A stretch of DNA of 64,000 nucleotides from Sporodiniella umbellata (lineage: Eukaryota; Mucoromycota; Mucoromycetes; Mucorales; Rhizopodaceae), in contig JAIXMR010000035.1 in NCBI GenBank assembly GCA_025677835.1, positions 62,001 through 126,000 of the forward strand, read 5' to 3'. A program made the position numbers and the translations under genes. Below the pieces are notes generated by a model. The model was not told the origin of the DNA, ran no database searches, and saw nothing but the letters and a program-made list of their open reading frames with translations. This document shows, in pieces, positions 1 to 12,700 of this stretch (positions within the stretch are counted from its first letter, which is position 1; each line of letters starts with the position of its first letter).

Positions 1-710
1 TTGTAAACGTTCTATTGAAAGAAATTAGCCCAGACCTTGGGTACTTTTAATCCTTTTTGTTTTTTTTTTTTTTTTTTTCAAGAGATATTTGTTTTATAAT
101 AAAAGAAACTATGTCCATTGTCATTTGTATTGTTATTTACCTTGCTCCTACTTTAATTACCTGAGAAAGAAAAAGAGCAAAAGGGCCCATGCAGAATTTG
201 GGTCACACAAATCTAATTGGTTTGTAGAAAACAAAAAAAAAAAAAAAAAAAAAAAAAGCAAGCCATTTGAGCCATTCTGCCTTTACTCATTGGCTTGTGG
301 TATTTTAACCAACAAAAGTAGTTTCAGTAAAGGGTAATATTGAATTGTGTTTAGTTCAGATCTCGAAAGCAATCAAAAGGTATTCTGTGACAAGCAATTG
401 TAGAGAACATAGTGTTTTGTCTCGAACAGTATTTTGTTCCCGGGTGCTGTTTTTTTTATAGCTTACACAAATAATTACTGTAACCACAATAAAACACCCG
501 ATCCGGTGCCTTTTTAATTAAAGAAAAAAGGGTTTCTTTTATTGCCCCCTCTCACACATAGATCCTCTTTTAATGTTTCAAATTCATATTTCAAACCATT
601 GAATTTAAGCGCACAGCTCAAGTATTCTAAAGACCCAAACTATCCAAAGTGAAAATAAAACAGGAAGCATCTACAGAAACCAAAAATAAAACATAAGGGA
701 GTAAAAGGAG

Positions 711-743
<33 letters not shown>

Positions 744-1661
744 TTTAAAACTGATTCCGCGCGGTTGCCGGATCGCGTCTTACACAAACAAAAAGCATGG
801 TCGCGTTACACTGTTCAGATTTCTGATGCAAGGAACTTGTACGCTTGACGAACGACACGAATTTCAAAGTTTGTTTACGTTAAAAAGAGGGGGAAAAGTT
901 GGATAAACAGAAAACCAGGAAAACCAGATGAGTTTAACCTTATTCAAAATCGTAATGCGTGATTTTAGTTATCCTATCCATCGTTATCAAACTGACCAAT
1001 CATTCATACTTATAACCCAAGTTGCTATAGCTACATTGGAGGGGTCAACTACAGAAAATGCCACAATTTTTTTTTATAAAGGTAAACCAATCAGATCAAA
1101 GGCATACATCTACAAAAAACAAGCGAAATGATCATTCTAATAGGTTGGCCCATCGTTTTTTCTAGTGTTAAGCATCGGAGAGTATGCAGTTACAATCTAA
1201 GCAGCCACCAATTGTTCAAGGTTACCAATATCAGGTACTCTCGAACGGGCTTTTGTTGTCATTACCACTCTCAAATGGGATTATCCATTAGGGTTGATTT
1301 TTTTGGTCTGTTTTTTTTTTTTTTTTTTTTTTTTGGGTATTCAGTTATAAAGACTGCTTTTTTTTTTTTTTTTTTTTAAAAAAAAATCGTGCTTAGTCGA
1401 AACAATGAAGAGTCCACACCACACTAAGGGGTATTTCAAAATAACCGAATTTAACATCAGAAGTTTATACTCATAGAATGACTCAAAGAAGAATAGTGTC
1501 TATTATTATTATACCTTGTATGTTTTGCTCTAGAATCCTGAAAATACACTGAAAAGAGATTTTCTAGTAAAGGGGGGGGGAATTTTAATGTTGTATTGAC
1601 CATCAATGTAGTATCACTTGACTGTCTGGCTGTTTACAATAGTATGTTTATAATATGGTCT

Positions 1662-1697
<36 letters not shown>

Positions 1698-2832
1698 GTT
1701 TTTGCGTTTTTCACTTTATCAATGGAGCTTGTATGTGCTTGATGGATAGTTTTGTTAGGCACTATTTTACTGAATATACATTTTTATGGTACTATTTTTT
1801 AATATTAAATCAAGCAGGACTGCTTTCATAAAAAAAGATGTTACAAAGTCTTTGTGAACTAAGACAGTGATATGAATATTGCCCTTTACGATTGCTGGGA
1901 AACAAAGACAGCTGTCAATCATGTTGTACAGCATATGAATCTCACGACCTTGTGAACCAATATGGCAAATGAGGCTTTTTTTTTTTTTTTTTGTAAGTGG
2001 TTCCCATTTTCTATTGAGATTTCAAACTAAAGAACAAAGCAAAGCATTGAAATACTTTTAAAGCCCATTTTTTATAGTAGACTTTATCAAGAAACGCAAA
2101 CTGAGGGGGGAGTTGGTTGGTAGATAGTAAAAAAGCCCGCTCAGAAGGATGATCAAAGTAAAACAAAAGTTCTTGTTGGGTTTGAGATTTAGGCTCGTGT
2201 AAAAAACAGTGTTTTTTTTTTGTCTTGACTTTGAACAATCAGATATTTTTGTGCAACGATGATAGTGTGACGGACATTAAACAGTTCAGACCATTGAAGA
2301 GTGGGTTTGATTAGAAAAAAAAGAGAGGATCCACTTGAGCAAAATTGGCGAGCAAAATAGGAAGAGAAATTGAAATCCATGTATTTCAGCTTAAAAACAT
2401 ACAGATTTTTTCTTTTTCTTTTTTTGGCCGTTTCTTTTTTTTTTTTTTTTTTTTTTTTTTTGTGAGGCTTGACTTTTAAAATTTATCTCCTTCAGGACAT
2501 GAGGTTGGATTCGGCCAGTCTCGGCGGTGTACATACTAGCGTATTCGTGTTTTGTTTATGAAAATATAGTAAATGGACATAAACTACAGGCGCATGTTGT
2601 TTTACAAACATTGTGAAATGCAAGGGCCAATACAACAAAGGTTAATTGTATCCAATCAAACCCATTTACACTATATTTCTATGTCCAAAAGTGTAACATA
2701 AAAGACCTTTTCCTTTTTCATCTCTTTTTTCTTTTTTTTCCTTTTTTTTTTTTTTTTTTTTTTTTTTTGGCAAGAAAAAAATTTCTCTTTAGTCTTTCTC
2801 TTTTTGTTTTCATTTTATTTTATTTTTTCGAA
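1..2832. other. gene-free upstream region
   Basis: I see no convincing gene. The region holds many long A or T runs (for example near 61-78, 235-256, 713-740, 1312-1334, 1665-1695, 2436-2461 and 2743-2768). Open frames are short and biased by homopolymers. A pyrimidine-rich stretch directly before 2833 is probably the promoter or 5' UTR of the squalene synthase gene; no clear TATA box was seen there. Confidence 0.6.
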
Positions 2833-4404
2833 ATGTCACTTTCAGCCATCTTGAACTCGATTACTCGATCTGATGAGCTTCTTGCTATTTATGAATACAA
2901 GTTTGCACCTACCACTGATGCCAAGCGTCGTCTTCTACAAACACTGACCAAGGACGCGTCAAAGAATCGTTGCTATGACTTTTTAAACAGGGTAATACTA
3001 ATAATAACAATAATAAAGCGTTTTTCTAACTGCCGGCTCTTTTAGACCTCAAGAAGTTTTTCGGCAGTAATTCAGGAGTTAGAACCTGATGAGGTGCGAG
3101 ATGCTGTAAGTGACTCCGAGTTGTGTCTATGTTTATTTCTATTTACAAATCTTTTATTTTTGGTGTACAACTTATTCTATGTGTTTCTATGTCTCTATAG
3201 ATTTGTATATTCTATCTTGTTTTACGTGGATTAGATACAATTGAAGATGATATGACGATCGAATTGAACGAAAAAATAGAGCTTTTGAGATCCTTTGATT
3301 CTATTATCTACAAAAAGGGTTGGACATACGATAAAAGTAAGTCACGTTCGGTTACCTATTTCTATACGTGTGTTCATGTTTGTGTGTGTGTGTGTGTGTG
3401 TGTGCGACTCTAAAAACCCACTTTTTTTAGACGGTCCAGACGAGAAAGACCGGGATTTGTTGGTTGAATTTGATGTGGTCATTCAAGAGTTCCTCAATCT
3501 CAAGCCACAATACCAAACAGTCATTGCCAATATCACACGACTCATGGGCAACGGTATGGCAGATTATGCAAGTGGCGAGCACCGGGAAAACACTTCGATA
3601 GCTACCGTCAAGGATTTTGATCTCTACTGTCATTACGTAGCTGGGCTTGTAGGTTACGGTCTGTCAGATATATTCTCTGCTTCAGGTTATGAATCGTCTG
3701 AAATTGCCCTTGATAAAAAGACTTCAAATTCAATGGGTCTCTTTTTACAAAAGACAAACATCATTCGTGATTACCGAGAAGATCTTGATGTGAACCGTCA
3801 ATTTTGGCCCAAGGAAATCTGGGGTGCTTATGTTGAAGACTTTAGCGACCTGATTAAACCAGAGAATAGCTTAAAGGTAAAACCAGAGAGTAAATTTCAT
3901 TCTGCTCTTGTTTTCAGAAACCTGACCTGTTTTTGTTAGGCAAGGTATTGTCTTAACGATATGGTTTTGAATGTTTTGACGCATATCCCCGACGTTTTAA
4001 ACTACCTTTCCAGACTTCAAACACAATCCATTTTCATCTTTTGTGCCATCCCTCAAGTAATGGCCATTGCCACTCTTGCTCTTGTATTCAACAATTCAGC
4101 TATCTATGAGCGCAACATAAAGATCCGTAAAGGAGAAGCACTTCGACTGATCTTGGATAGTAAAGACATGAACAACGTGATTTCCATCTTTAGAAAATAC
4201 ATTCATGAAATCTCAAGGAAAAATGAAGCCTGTGATCCAAACTTTATGGAAATCTCTATGGCTGTAGGTAAAGTTGAGCAGTTCATCCATGCCAACTTTA
4301 ATGATGCAGTCATTGCTACCCGTCAACAATCTGGGCTTGACCATTTGATCATACCTATCGTCATTGGTCTCGCTGGCGTTCTTATCTTTACTTATTTCAA
4401 ATAA
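2833..4404 (+). CDS. ERG9: squalene synthase (farnesyl-diphosphate farnesyltransferase)
   Basis: Joins two farnesyl diphosphates head to head and reduces the product with NADPH to squalene, the first committed step of ergosterol synthesis, on the ER membrane. Exons: 2833-2991, 3046-3105, 3201-3336, 3431-3876, 3940-4404, giving about 421 aa, the usual family length. Seen: first aspartate-rich motif DTIEDD near residues 85-90, second motif DYREDLDVNRQFWP from about residue 232, and a C-terminal hydrophobic anchor (IIPIVIGLAGVLIFTYF). The ATG at 2833 is chosen over an in-frame upstream start because the upstream residues are only a poly-Phe/Leu readthrough of the pyrimidine tract. All five junctions keep frame. 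An A-run follows the stop. Identification is firm. Confidence 0.95.
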
Positions 4405-4411
4405 TCTTTCA

Positions 4412-4443
<32 letters not shown>

Positions 4444-4634
4444 AGGATATACATTTCAGCATAAACTCACAATGAAAAACAACACCCTTTTTTTATACAT
4501 AAAACACACATAGTTTAGACTCTTTGTTTCTTTTAATAATCATAATAATAATAAAAAATGGTTTGTTTCTTAATAGCCAGTAATGACAAAAGGCGTATTT
4601 ATTAAAATGAAAAAGAAATACAATATAATGTGTT

Positions 4635-4931
4635 TTACGTACAATAAGGCATAAACCGAGTAGGGGAGAGCGAGTGTCGGTTCGTAAGTGAAAGATCTTG
4701 AATGCCTTGATCCAAGTCCTCCAACATGGAATCTCGAATGGTAAGATCCAAACTATAAGGATTAGCGATTGTATTAGGACTGGAATCTATAAAGAAAACA
4801 ACAAAAAAAGAAAGGTTAGTGTCTTTTTTTTTTTTTTTTATGGGGACTCAAGATTCAGCTCAAGAGAGGTTACTACTGCTCAACTCTTTTATCTTGTTGA
4901 AGGGTTTCTGTTTATCTGATTTTTCGGGCAT
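4635..4931 (-). CDS. unrecognised small two-exon protein (about 68 aa)
   Basis: I do not recognise this protein. The exons are 4931-4877 (or 4874) and 4786-4635, and the intron has a CACTAAC-like branch and a TTTATAG acceptor. The N-terminal part begins MPEKSDKQKPFNKIKEL and is basic. The second exon encodes a Ser/Pro/Asn-rich tail with SLDLTIRDSMLEDLDQGIQ and ends PTRFMPYCT. Codon-like composition, clean splice sites and the absence of homopolymer bias argue for a real gene. There is no signal peptide or membrane segment. Two donors three bases apart give 68 or 69 aa. It lies tail to tail with squalene synthase, about 230 bp away. Function unknown. Confidence 0.5.
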
Positions 4932-6139
4932 TGTGTAGAAAAAAAAAAAAAAAAAAAAAGAGAATTTCTCTGCTTTTGTTTCAATTCCAACCGTTTTAGC
5001 ACTATTTTTTAAAAAAAAAAAAAAAATAGAAAGAGCCCCATACCATTAAAAGATAGAGGGATCTTTACACACAAACCATTTTATTAATTATTATATTGGG
5101 TCTGCACTTGTGATGCAATCGTCATTCTATGCTCACGTCAAATCAACTCCTCCGGTAAGTCTATATTAGGTAAATCGGACGTATTTAAGGAAATTCAAAA
5201 CTTTACATGTGTCTACCACACATGTGCTTACACTTTCCCACTCTACATTAAGATATATATATATATATAAAAGGCCTAGATTTTTCCGTGTGCATTTGCC
5301 AAGAAACTAAAAGGTAATTATAAAAAGTGTGTTTATCTTCTCTCTCGCCTTACGTTTTCCTTTTTCTTTTATTATAGTAGAGTGAAAAAGACAGACCGTC
5401 GCTTGCTATCCTGTTTAGGTGTATGTGTGTGTGTGTTTTAAAGCGTCGGTCTATTTTGGTTTTTTTTTTTTCAAAAGTAGATCTCTATAAACAAACGTAT
5501 AAAAACTAGCTATTGTTCACTGAATACAATCAAGAATCGGTGGATGTTTCAACAGGTCAAATCCAGGGTGGTGATAGGCTCATCGTCGGAGTTTTCTGAG
5601 TGTTTTTAAGGGGCAAAGAACCATGAGGGTCCTATGGGCAAGCCCTTGAACTTTTTATAGTTTAGTAGATCTGACCGATAAGTCGTACTCCACAAACTAC
5701 ATACTATCTAAGCTGACAATAAGATGAATCCAATCATTGTACTCCAGCAAAAAATTAGGGGGGAGTAGGTGTGTGGGTCCGTGAATAAGGGTTTTTTTTT
5801 TCTGTCTTACAATAAAGTTCTTTTTATTTATTGTCAAAATGTAAAAAAAAAAAAATAAAATAAAGAAAGTCTGTTGATGTCAATAATAAATAATGGGTAA
5901 GAGCAAAACAGATATCATAAATATTGAATGAGAGAAAGGGTAAAAAAAGAAGATGCATAAGGGAAATAAATAACATAAAAACATAGCTAATGCATTAGGT
6001 GAGGACAATGAATGGGAATAGCAAAAGGATAGGAAGAGGTATAATAGTCATAGGCTTTGATGATTTTGGTGTATGTGTGTGTTTTTTTTTTTTTTTTTTT
6101 TCTGGGTAATGAAACGAGTGGATGTGGTTTTTGAGTAGA
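4932..6139. other. intergenic, regulatory-looking
   Basis: No gene could be supported. There are A/T runs near 4940-4958 and 5013-5027, and a (TA)n stretch leading into TATAAAAGG on the plus strand near 5252-5274. The TATA-like block could drive an unrecognised transcript, but no good reading frame follows it. A CT-rich stretch and short GT repeats lie at 5336-5440. Confidence 0.4.
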
Positions 6140-6355
6140 TTAACTTGAATAAGATGTAATATCTGAATGTGTTGGTTCTAAACTCGGAAAAGAAACGTAG
6201 TCTTCTTTGAATGATAGAGCCCTTTTGGGTTCGCTCCAATCGATACTCCAGTCGGATGGCGTTGAAGTACTTGAACAAGTTCTAGCCAATGAGTTGGTTT
6301 CGTCTTTGGTTTCCATAGTTCCTTTACGTTTCCAGTCACTCCAGAATTTGAACAT
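6140..6355 (-). CDS. unrecognised small intronless protein (71 aa)
   Basis: I do not recognise this protein. It begins MFKFWSDWKRKGTMETKDE, is rich in Ser/Thr, Trp and acidic residues, and ends HSDITSYSS. It has no signal peptide and no membrane segment. The ATG at 6355 is preferred over a more upstream in-frame start that would only add Phe-rich residues from an A-run. A TATA box sits about 80 bp upstream, which supports an expressed gene. Intrinsically disordered and phosphorylatable by composition (inference). Function unknown. Confidence 0.5.
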   Translation of the reverse strand: MFKFWSDWKRKGTMETKDETNSLARTCSSTSTPSDWSIDWSEPKRALSFKEDYVSFPSLEPTHSDITSYSS

Positions 6356-6433
6356 GTTTGGTTTATATTGATCGTGCAAAGAATTAAAAAAAACCAAAAA
6401 AAAAAAAAATAACAAAGGAAAAAGTCGCGGCGA

Positions 6434-6441
6434 TATTTATA
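6434..6441 (-). promoter_or_regulatory. TATA box of the 71-aa small-protein gene
   Basis: TATAAATA on the minus strand within a GC-flanked context (AGTATAAATATCGCC), about 80 bp before the ATG at 6355. This is a good core-promoter distance for a fungal gene. Confidence 0.5.
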
Positions 6442-8117
6442 CTTTTTCCCATAAATAAAGCGTATGTGTGTGAGATCACCAAAAGAAATCTAGAATCTTA
6501 AAAAAAAACTAAAAATATTTTTTGCTAGTATTTTTAGGATATACAAAAGTCTACGAAAGGTGGGATTTGAAATTAGAATGTAAAAATAGCAAAAGTAAAG
6601 GCCAATCGTGAGTGACACAGTTGTATATATATATACAAACATCCTAATGCGTAGTTTTACATAAAAATGAGTGTAGCCTAGTTTTTTTTTTGTTTTGTTT
6701 TGATAGCTCAAAGCGAATGACGATAGCTAGTTGAAGTTGTATACGTAGAGCACCTGTCAAAGAATTTGAGAAATAAGGATCTTTGTCTATTCTAAAGAAA
6801 GTCAGCGACTTCTCTTTTATACAGTATCAAAGATAGATTGCCATTTGTTTTTCTTCAAGTGAGTAGGATACTTTGGTTACAAAACAATTATATCAGCTCC
6901 TCTTTTTCAGAATATGCTGGATAAAAAATACCGCTTGTAGAAGAGGTTCTCTAAAAAAGATTCAAACTCCCTTTTGTATTCCACGAAAATCTGCTTGTCA
7001 ATAGACGGACATTGCAACAGACAAACCTTGATAAATTAAAGCTCTTTTGAATATCATGTTTAGAGGATTATTTTTTGGATCTTTTTTTTTAATACCGTTT
7101 GTCAGAGTGGGCTGTCAAAAACTGTCTTTCAAAGAATATCACGCCTAAAAATAAAACTTTCGATTTTTTTATGTGTGTATAGTGGCTTCTATTATTAGTG
7201 TTGCAAATCTATTTTTCCACGTTGTAGTTTGACGTGTAAGCTGAAAGTTAATTAACCCAAAAAGAAGCGGTGAATGTGAGGACATGGTTTTTTCTAAAAA
7301 TATAAAACAGTTCCAGACGTTTATAAAAAAAGCACAGTGACTTCAATAAGCAGCTACCTGATATGATGGAGTGTATTTTTTCGGCTTTTTACTTGTTTAT
7401 TTACACTTGTTTAGCTATTTCCATTTATAACATCTAACTTCTTTACTGGAAGTTGCCACAGAGCGAAATACCTCGTACGCTGACACATTTACCAAAGAGT
7501 AAATGGCCTAACGACTTGGATTTTAAAGTCAGTTTACTGATAAAACATTAGAAGGACGGCTCTTAAGAAAAATAAGGGGCTTTCAGCTATGTAAAACAAA
7601 GTACTCGTATTCTTGGCTTGAAGATGTCAGTATAGTAGTCAAAGACCAGTTTCTCTATTAAATTCTTTGTAACATGTTATCAATAAGTTGGGTTATATCT
7701 TTTAAAAATAGAGCTGCCGTAGCAGATTTGATTAGGTTTAGTACTGGGTTTTGAATAATGTTTGGAGAGCTTTTGTAATTGATGGATTTTTTAGTGAGAC
7801 GACCTTGAATTGATTTGAGATGAATAAAACCTTGGCTGGGGACTAGCAACAAGTATAAAACAAGTTGGTCAGACTTTCAAGACTGCATTGGAGCCACTTG
7901 GGATCTTCAACTAAAACTATTCTTTCTTTTCTTCGACTAATACCTGATTATTCAATCATCTTCGTTCCTAAAAACAAAAGCTCGGGTTGAGGCTTAATCT
8001 CTCTTTTTTTTTTTTTTCCATCATTTTTTTAGAAATTGAAAAGACCTAAAAGAAAAAAAAGGGTACAATAACTCATGTTGACATTATAGCAGCATACTAG
8101 CATTCCGATCCCATTAA

Positions 8118-8282
8118 ACCTCATGTTTTCAAGCAGTTCGTGATTTGATAATTAAAAAGGACGTGCTCCATTTGGAGCTTCTCAAGGAACTTGAAGTACT
8201 TTTGGCAGAGTTTAAAAGAGCTGTTAGCTATCAAGCCAAGACTGATTACAAAATCATTGGAGATGATTTCTCAGGAACATAG
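8118..8282 (+). pseudogene. decayed coding relic, family unknown
   Basis: A 54-codon open stretch without ATG, with natural-looking amphipathic sequence (VRDLIIKKDVLHLELLKEL; later KTDYKIIGDDFSGT), is followed by a stop. After a frame change, more plausible sequence follows (LVDDINAVDLAIV). The pattern of stop plus frameshift suggests a dead gene or mobile-element remnant. I cannot name the family. Confidence 0.3.
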
Positions 8283-9712
8283 GAAAGCTATTGTTTAGCT
8301 GGTAGACGACATAAATGCTGTTGACCTTGCCATAGTGTAGTGTATAATAGTTTAAGATGTTTGACAACATAAACTGCGTAGGTATATATTCACTCTTTTA
8401 CAGATGTACTAAAAAAAATATAGCAACAACAGCTTTAAAGTAACACATATGGTGAATAAGAGTAGATGCTTTACACTATAGGAAGGAGAGAAATCTGTCT
8501 TCTTTCTTCAGCCCGAGTGCGTTATAAATAACCAAATTTATGTATTTATTGATGAAGGCATCTCCAACATCGATATAATCAAAGGCTGAGTGAGAGCTCA
8601 GGTTGGAAACATAAAAATGTCACCGTCTTTTTGACTCTATATGACAATGATCTAGAGTGTTACTAAGCAACGCTTGTTAGTGATTGTACAACTGATGAGT
8701 AGAAACCACACTATTTATTCAAAATAGAGCATTATATACGATCTATTGTAGACAATACTTTATAAAAAAACATCGGTGGGCACATTGCTGAGCCCATATT
8801 TGGTGATGAGCGATTCCAGGACTCATTACAATTTCAGACTACACAAGTAGACTGACGCTAGAAGCATTTACAGGCTGTCATTTTACCCAACATACTTTGC
8901 TACAATAGCCATACATAGTTTTTTTTCCCTAAGAGACCAAAGAAAGCAGCCTCAGTTGTAGATCCCAGATGGCTTCAGTTCAGTCTTGAAGGTCTTACCA
9001 ATTTGTTTTACGTTTGTTCCTAGAGCATACTAATTTTTTTTTTAGCTATCCCTAGCCAAGGTTTTATTTATTTGAAATTAGTTTAAAAACAAGTACACAA
9101 ACTTTAGGCGATCGGTCTCTTTTTGGAACCGAAATGTCCGATTCATTTCGATCAGTTGCAAAAGGGATCTACAGTAACATTTATTTAATCCGTGCTACAA
9201 AATTAAATTCGCCCACAGCAAAGATAAATACCTGTTTCTCAGTATTCAGTTGTAGTATACATTAAATGATTGAGAAAAAGGAGCTTTGTATATCAGCCAC
9301 TCCTATTATTGTTGTCTTGTATTTTTAGAAAGAAAAAAAAAGGCCTTTTTTTGTTTCTTAATTAATTCACTTTTTGTACGACAGTTTATAGTGAAAAAGT
9401 TTAATAAAAGTCTTTTGGGTGCAAGTCACTAATAATAGAAGCTATCCTTTTATGTTCTGCTTTCTGACAAGATCGATTTCAGAAAACTCAGCCTAAATTT
9501 ACCTTATAGGGGTCCTTAAAAGTAACTGGGAAAGGCTTTGCTTGCGCTGTTTTGCACATGTACAGATAAATGTAATTAAAACGTGTACTAAGACGCAAAT
9601 AACAAGTATGCATAGATTGATACTTGTGACAGTTGCTTTTTTATTGTTGTAGACCACTTTTTTTTTTGTCTGTTGTTATATATATATATATATATATATA
9701 TATTGAAAGTGA

Positions 9713-12700
9713 TTAGCTAGGTGGATTAAATACATCTACATATCGAGACCGCATAGGCTTCTTCTTGCCACTTGCTCCCGCTCGTTTACTACCACCAATA
9801 GGCGGCGTGCTGAATCCAGGTGGAGTACCGCTGGGAGAACCTGGAGGTGCACCTACTGGGGCAGAGCTGACGCGAGGTGGCACATTACTAGGTTTTGAAA
9901 GAGGGGGCGATTGAACCGAGGCAGCAGGTTGAGGGGTCATAGATTTAGGTGGAGGTGGAGGAGTGGCTGCTACGGGCTTTACGTCATTTAGTTTGTTGAC
10001 CCAGCGCTGCTCTTTTTCGTCAAAATAGAAAGAGCTTTCTTGCCCTAAGTTAGCTCTTACAGGTTTCTTTTCATCAACTGCAGATGACTCTTTTCGAGAA
10101 AACATGGAAAAAAAGCCCCACCCGCCTCCGGTACTTTTTTCTGTTTTAGGTTCTTCTTTAACCGTATCATCTTCTTTAGATTCCTCTTTGTTTTCTTCGT
10201 TTAAATCTCTTTTCTTTTGGGAGGAAGAGTTTCCAAAACCTAAATCGTTATCGCCGTCATTAAGGTAGGATGTAGTCTTGGTTTCTTCTTTCATATTTTG
10301 GTATGCGGGCGTTGCGTTAACCTCAGGTGGTTGATAGTTGGTATCTATTGGATTATAACTATTATGGCTGTCGTAGCTGTTGTTGTTATTCTCAGGAGTA
10401 TAACCCGTGTTGTTTTCTGGTGTGTAACCATAGCTATAGTTATATGATCCTTGGTCTACCGTGCTGGGCTGTTCAGAAGCACTATAGTTGGGTTCTGCAG
10501 GAGTATAGCCTGTACCTAGATGAAAAAAATTAGATATCAGGCAGATAAAACAAAAGTGTTACCTTGGCCATAGGAGAAAGGGTTGGTGTTTTGATAGTTG
10601 CTATTCATGCCGTATCCATAACCCCCAAAGTTGTTTGAATTGAACTTTTCCTCAAGCCCACTGATCAGCATATCAAATGCGTTCTTGGTCAAAGGTAGTG
10701 TGTTGCTATCAATACAAACGAAAACCAAAAATATGATTAGGCGCTATCGCATACAACTTTTTTTTTCTGTTACATTCATACCTTGAAAGTTCCAAAAGCT
10801 GTTGACAGATAAATTTAAACTTTCCCATAAAAGGCTGGTGGTCTTCAGATCCAATTGCATTGGCAATGGACTCTCGGTAATGCTGAGACTCTTGGTCAAA
10901 TCCCAAATCAGCAAGCCACCATGCATGAACAAACTTGTAGCTTTGAATAGAGGCATGGTCCTCTTTGACAGCAAAATCGTACAGTTCCATGATATACAAC
11001 AAGTCTAAATCGTCAAAATGTGTATCTGCAATACTGGCCTCCAATCCAGACGAAACGGAAGCATTGGGTGATAAAAGATAGCTATATGGAATTATTGTTT
11101 AGATTGTTATACAGCATCTTTAATTGTTTGGTTTTTTCTTTATCTTACCAAATGCGTGACTCATCTAAAAGTTCACATTGTTTTAACGAATGACCCAGTT
11201 TCTGGATTGCTAATTCGTTTTGCTTTGATGGGTTAGATAAAGCTAAAGAAACAACAGACTTCCAATCTTGTAGGGAATCTTTTGTGCAATCGCTGTTGTT
11301 TGTCAATTGAGAGACTTTAATGTATGTTAGTTGTAGTCAAGTCTAAGCATATATCAGTCATTCACATATTTACCTATATCAGCTCCACTAAACAAAGAAT
11401 AGAGAATACGTAGAGATTTTTTGTCAGCTGTAATCGGTGCTTCTAGTTGACCAGAAGAGGAAAGAGCACGATCTATAAATTGACCCATGGTGTGCTTGTA
11501 GAGCTCCTCCTGTACACTCTGACTAATGATTAAAGCATGGTCCCACATGTCATGCTCTGTGGCAAATTGAACTGCACCCTCTCTGTCACCGTCCAATAAG
11601 AGCTTTTCTAGATGGTCAAGTGTAGTTGACTCGTCTGGTTCCTTTATGCTGCCGAGAAGTTCGATCATGGATTTGTTTAGTTCACTTCTATACAGAAACG
11701 AACTTTTAGGACAAAAAGGCATATACTGTTTTTTTTTTTTTTTTTTTTTACTTTTCTCCAAGTAGGCCGCCAGTTTCAACAAATACTTTTACTGTTTTCC
11801 ATAACAAATATCTACCATCTTTCAAGTTTTCAAATTCGCTTAATCGACTATCAATATAAGAAATAACGGATACTTTCTTCTTTTCTTGCGTCATATTGGT
11901 GTCAAATAAACCGCATTGATTAAAAAGCTTGAGGCTTTCTGTCGCACTTTCTCTTTTTTCGTCCAAAGGGCTCTTTTGAATTTCTGGGGTTGATGTGAAA
12001 TTGACAAAAGGAGTGGAGACTCCAGGTGTATTGGAGCGTGAAATACCTGCTAGAGGACGGCCACATTCACAACAGAATTTAGCTTTGGGCTTATTTTCAC
12101 CTTCGCAAGTAGCTTCAGGGCAAGGTACCAAAGAAACCGCTGGTGAAGCTGAGCGATCAATGAACGATCCTTTCATATCAAAGGAGCCTCTGGAGGAGGC
12201 ATATTCCATAGATGTACGACCGAGGGGAGAAAGGATTCTCTCAGGAGGGGGGGCACCGAAAGGTGATGTTACTCTATGGGGAGGCATGGTTGAAGGGGCG
12301 GTTGCATACATATTAAGTGTAGGCTGGCTTTCTTCATATAGTGTTGTCTGCGGACCATAATGGTTCAAGAGTTCTGGGCTTTTAGTTCCATTGTCGTAGG
12401 AAATGTTAGACGTTGTAATGCCGCCCGTATAGCTATCTACAGGTGCCAACTGAACTTCGGCAAACTGCAATTCGGAGTCTTGTTGAGCGCTTGTGAAAGG
12501 AACACTTTGGAGATCGACGGTGGCTGTAGGTGTCTCAACACTAGTATCATTCTGTACAAAGCTTGAGGAATGGGTGTTAACATCAATGCTGTCAGAGGAG
12601 TAGGGCTGTTCTTGGTAGTTGAAGTATTCTACATCTACTGAAGGTTCATCAGCGTTAAACTGTTGAGGTTGGAGTGCTTCTTCAGTTTGAACATTATTAG

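Larger units (their letters stand above)
6356..9712. other. gene-poor region with one decayed coding relic
   Basis: No intact gene seen. The only coding-like stretch is 8118-8282 (+), annotated separately. Short frames such as 7658-7852 (-) have no start context or recognisable domain. A (TA)n microsatellite lies at about 9678-9703, just past the Sec16 stop. Confidence 0.5.

Noticed and set aside
2767..2832. Upstream extension of squalene synthase (ARKKFLFSLSLF...)
   Set aside because: The frame begins without an ATG and consists of the pyrimidine-tract readthrough; the ATG at 2833 gives the normal family start MSLSAIL.
5560..5700. Possible last exon on the minus strand (DDEPITTLDLTC) near a TATA-like sequence
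   Set aside because: An in-frame stop lies directly upstream, and no matching first exon or donor could be found.
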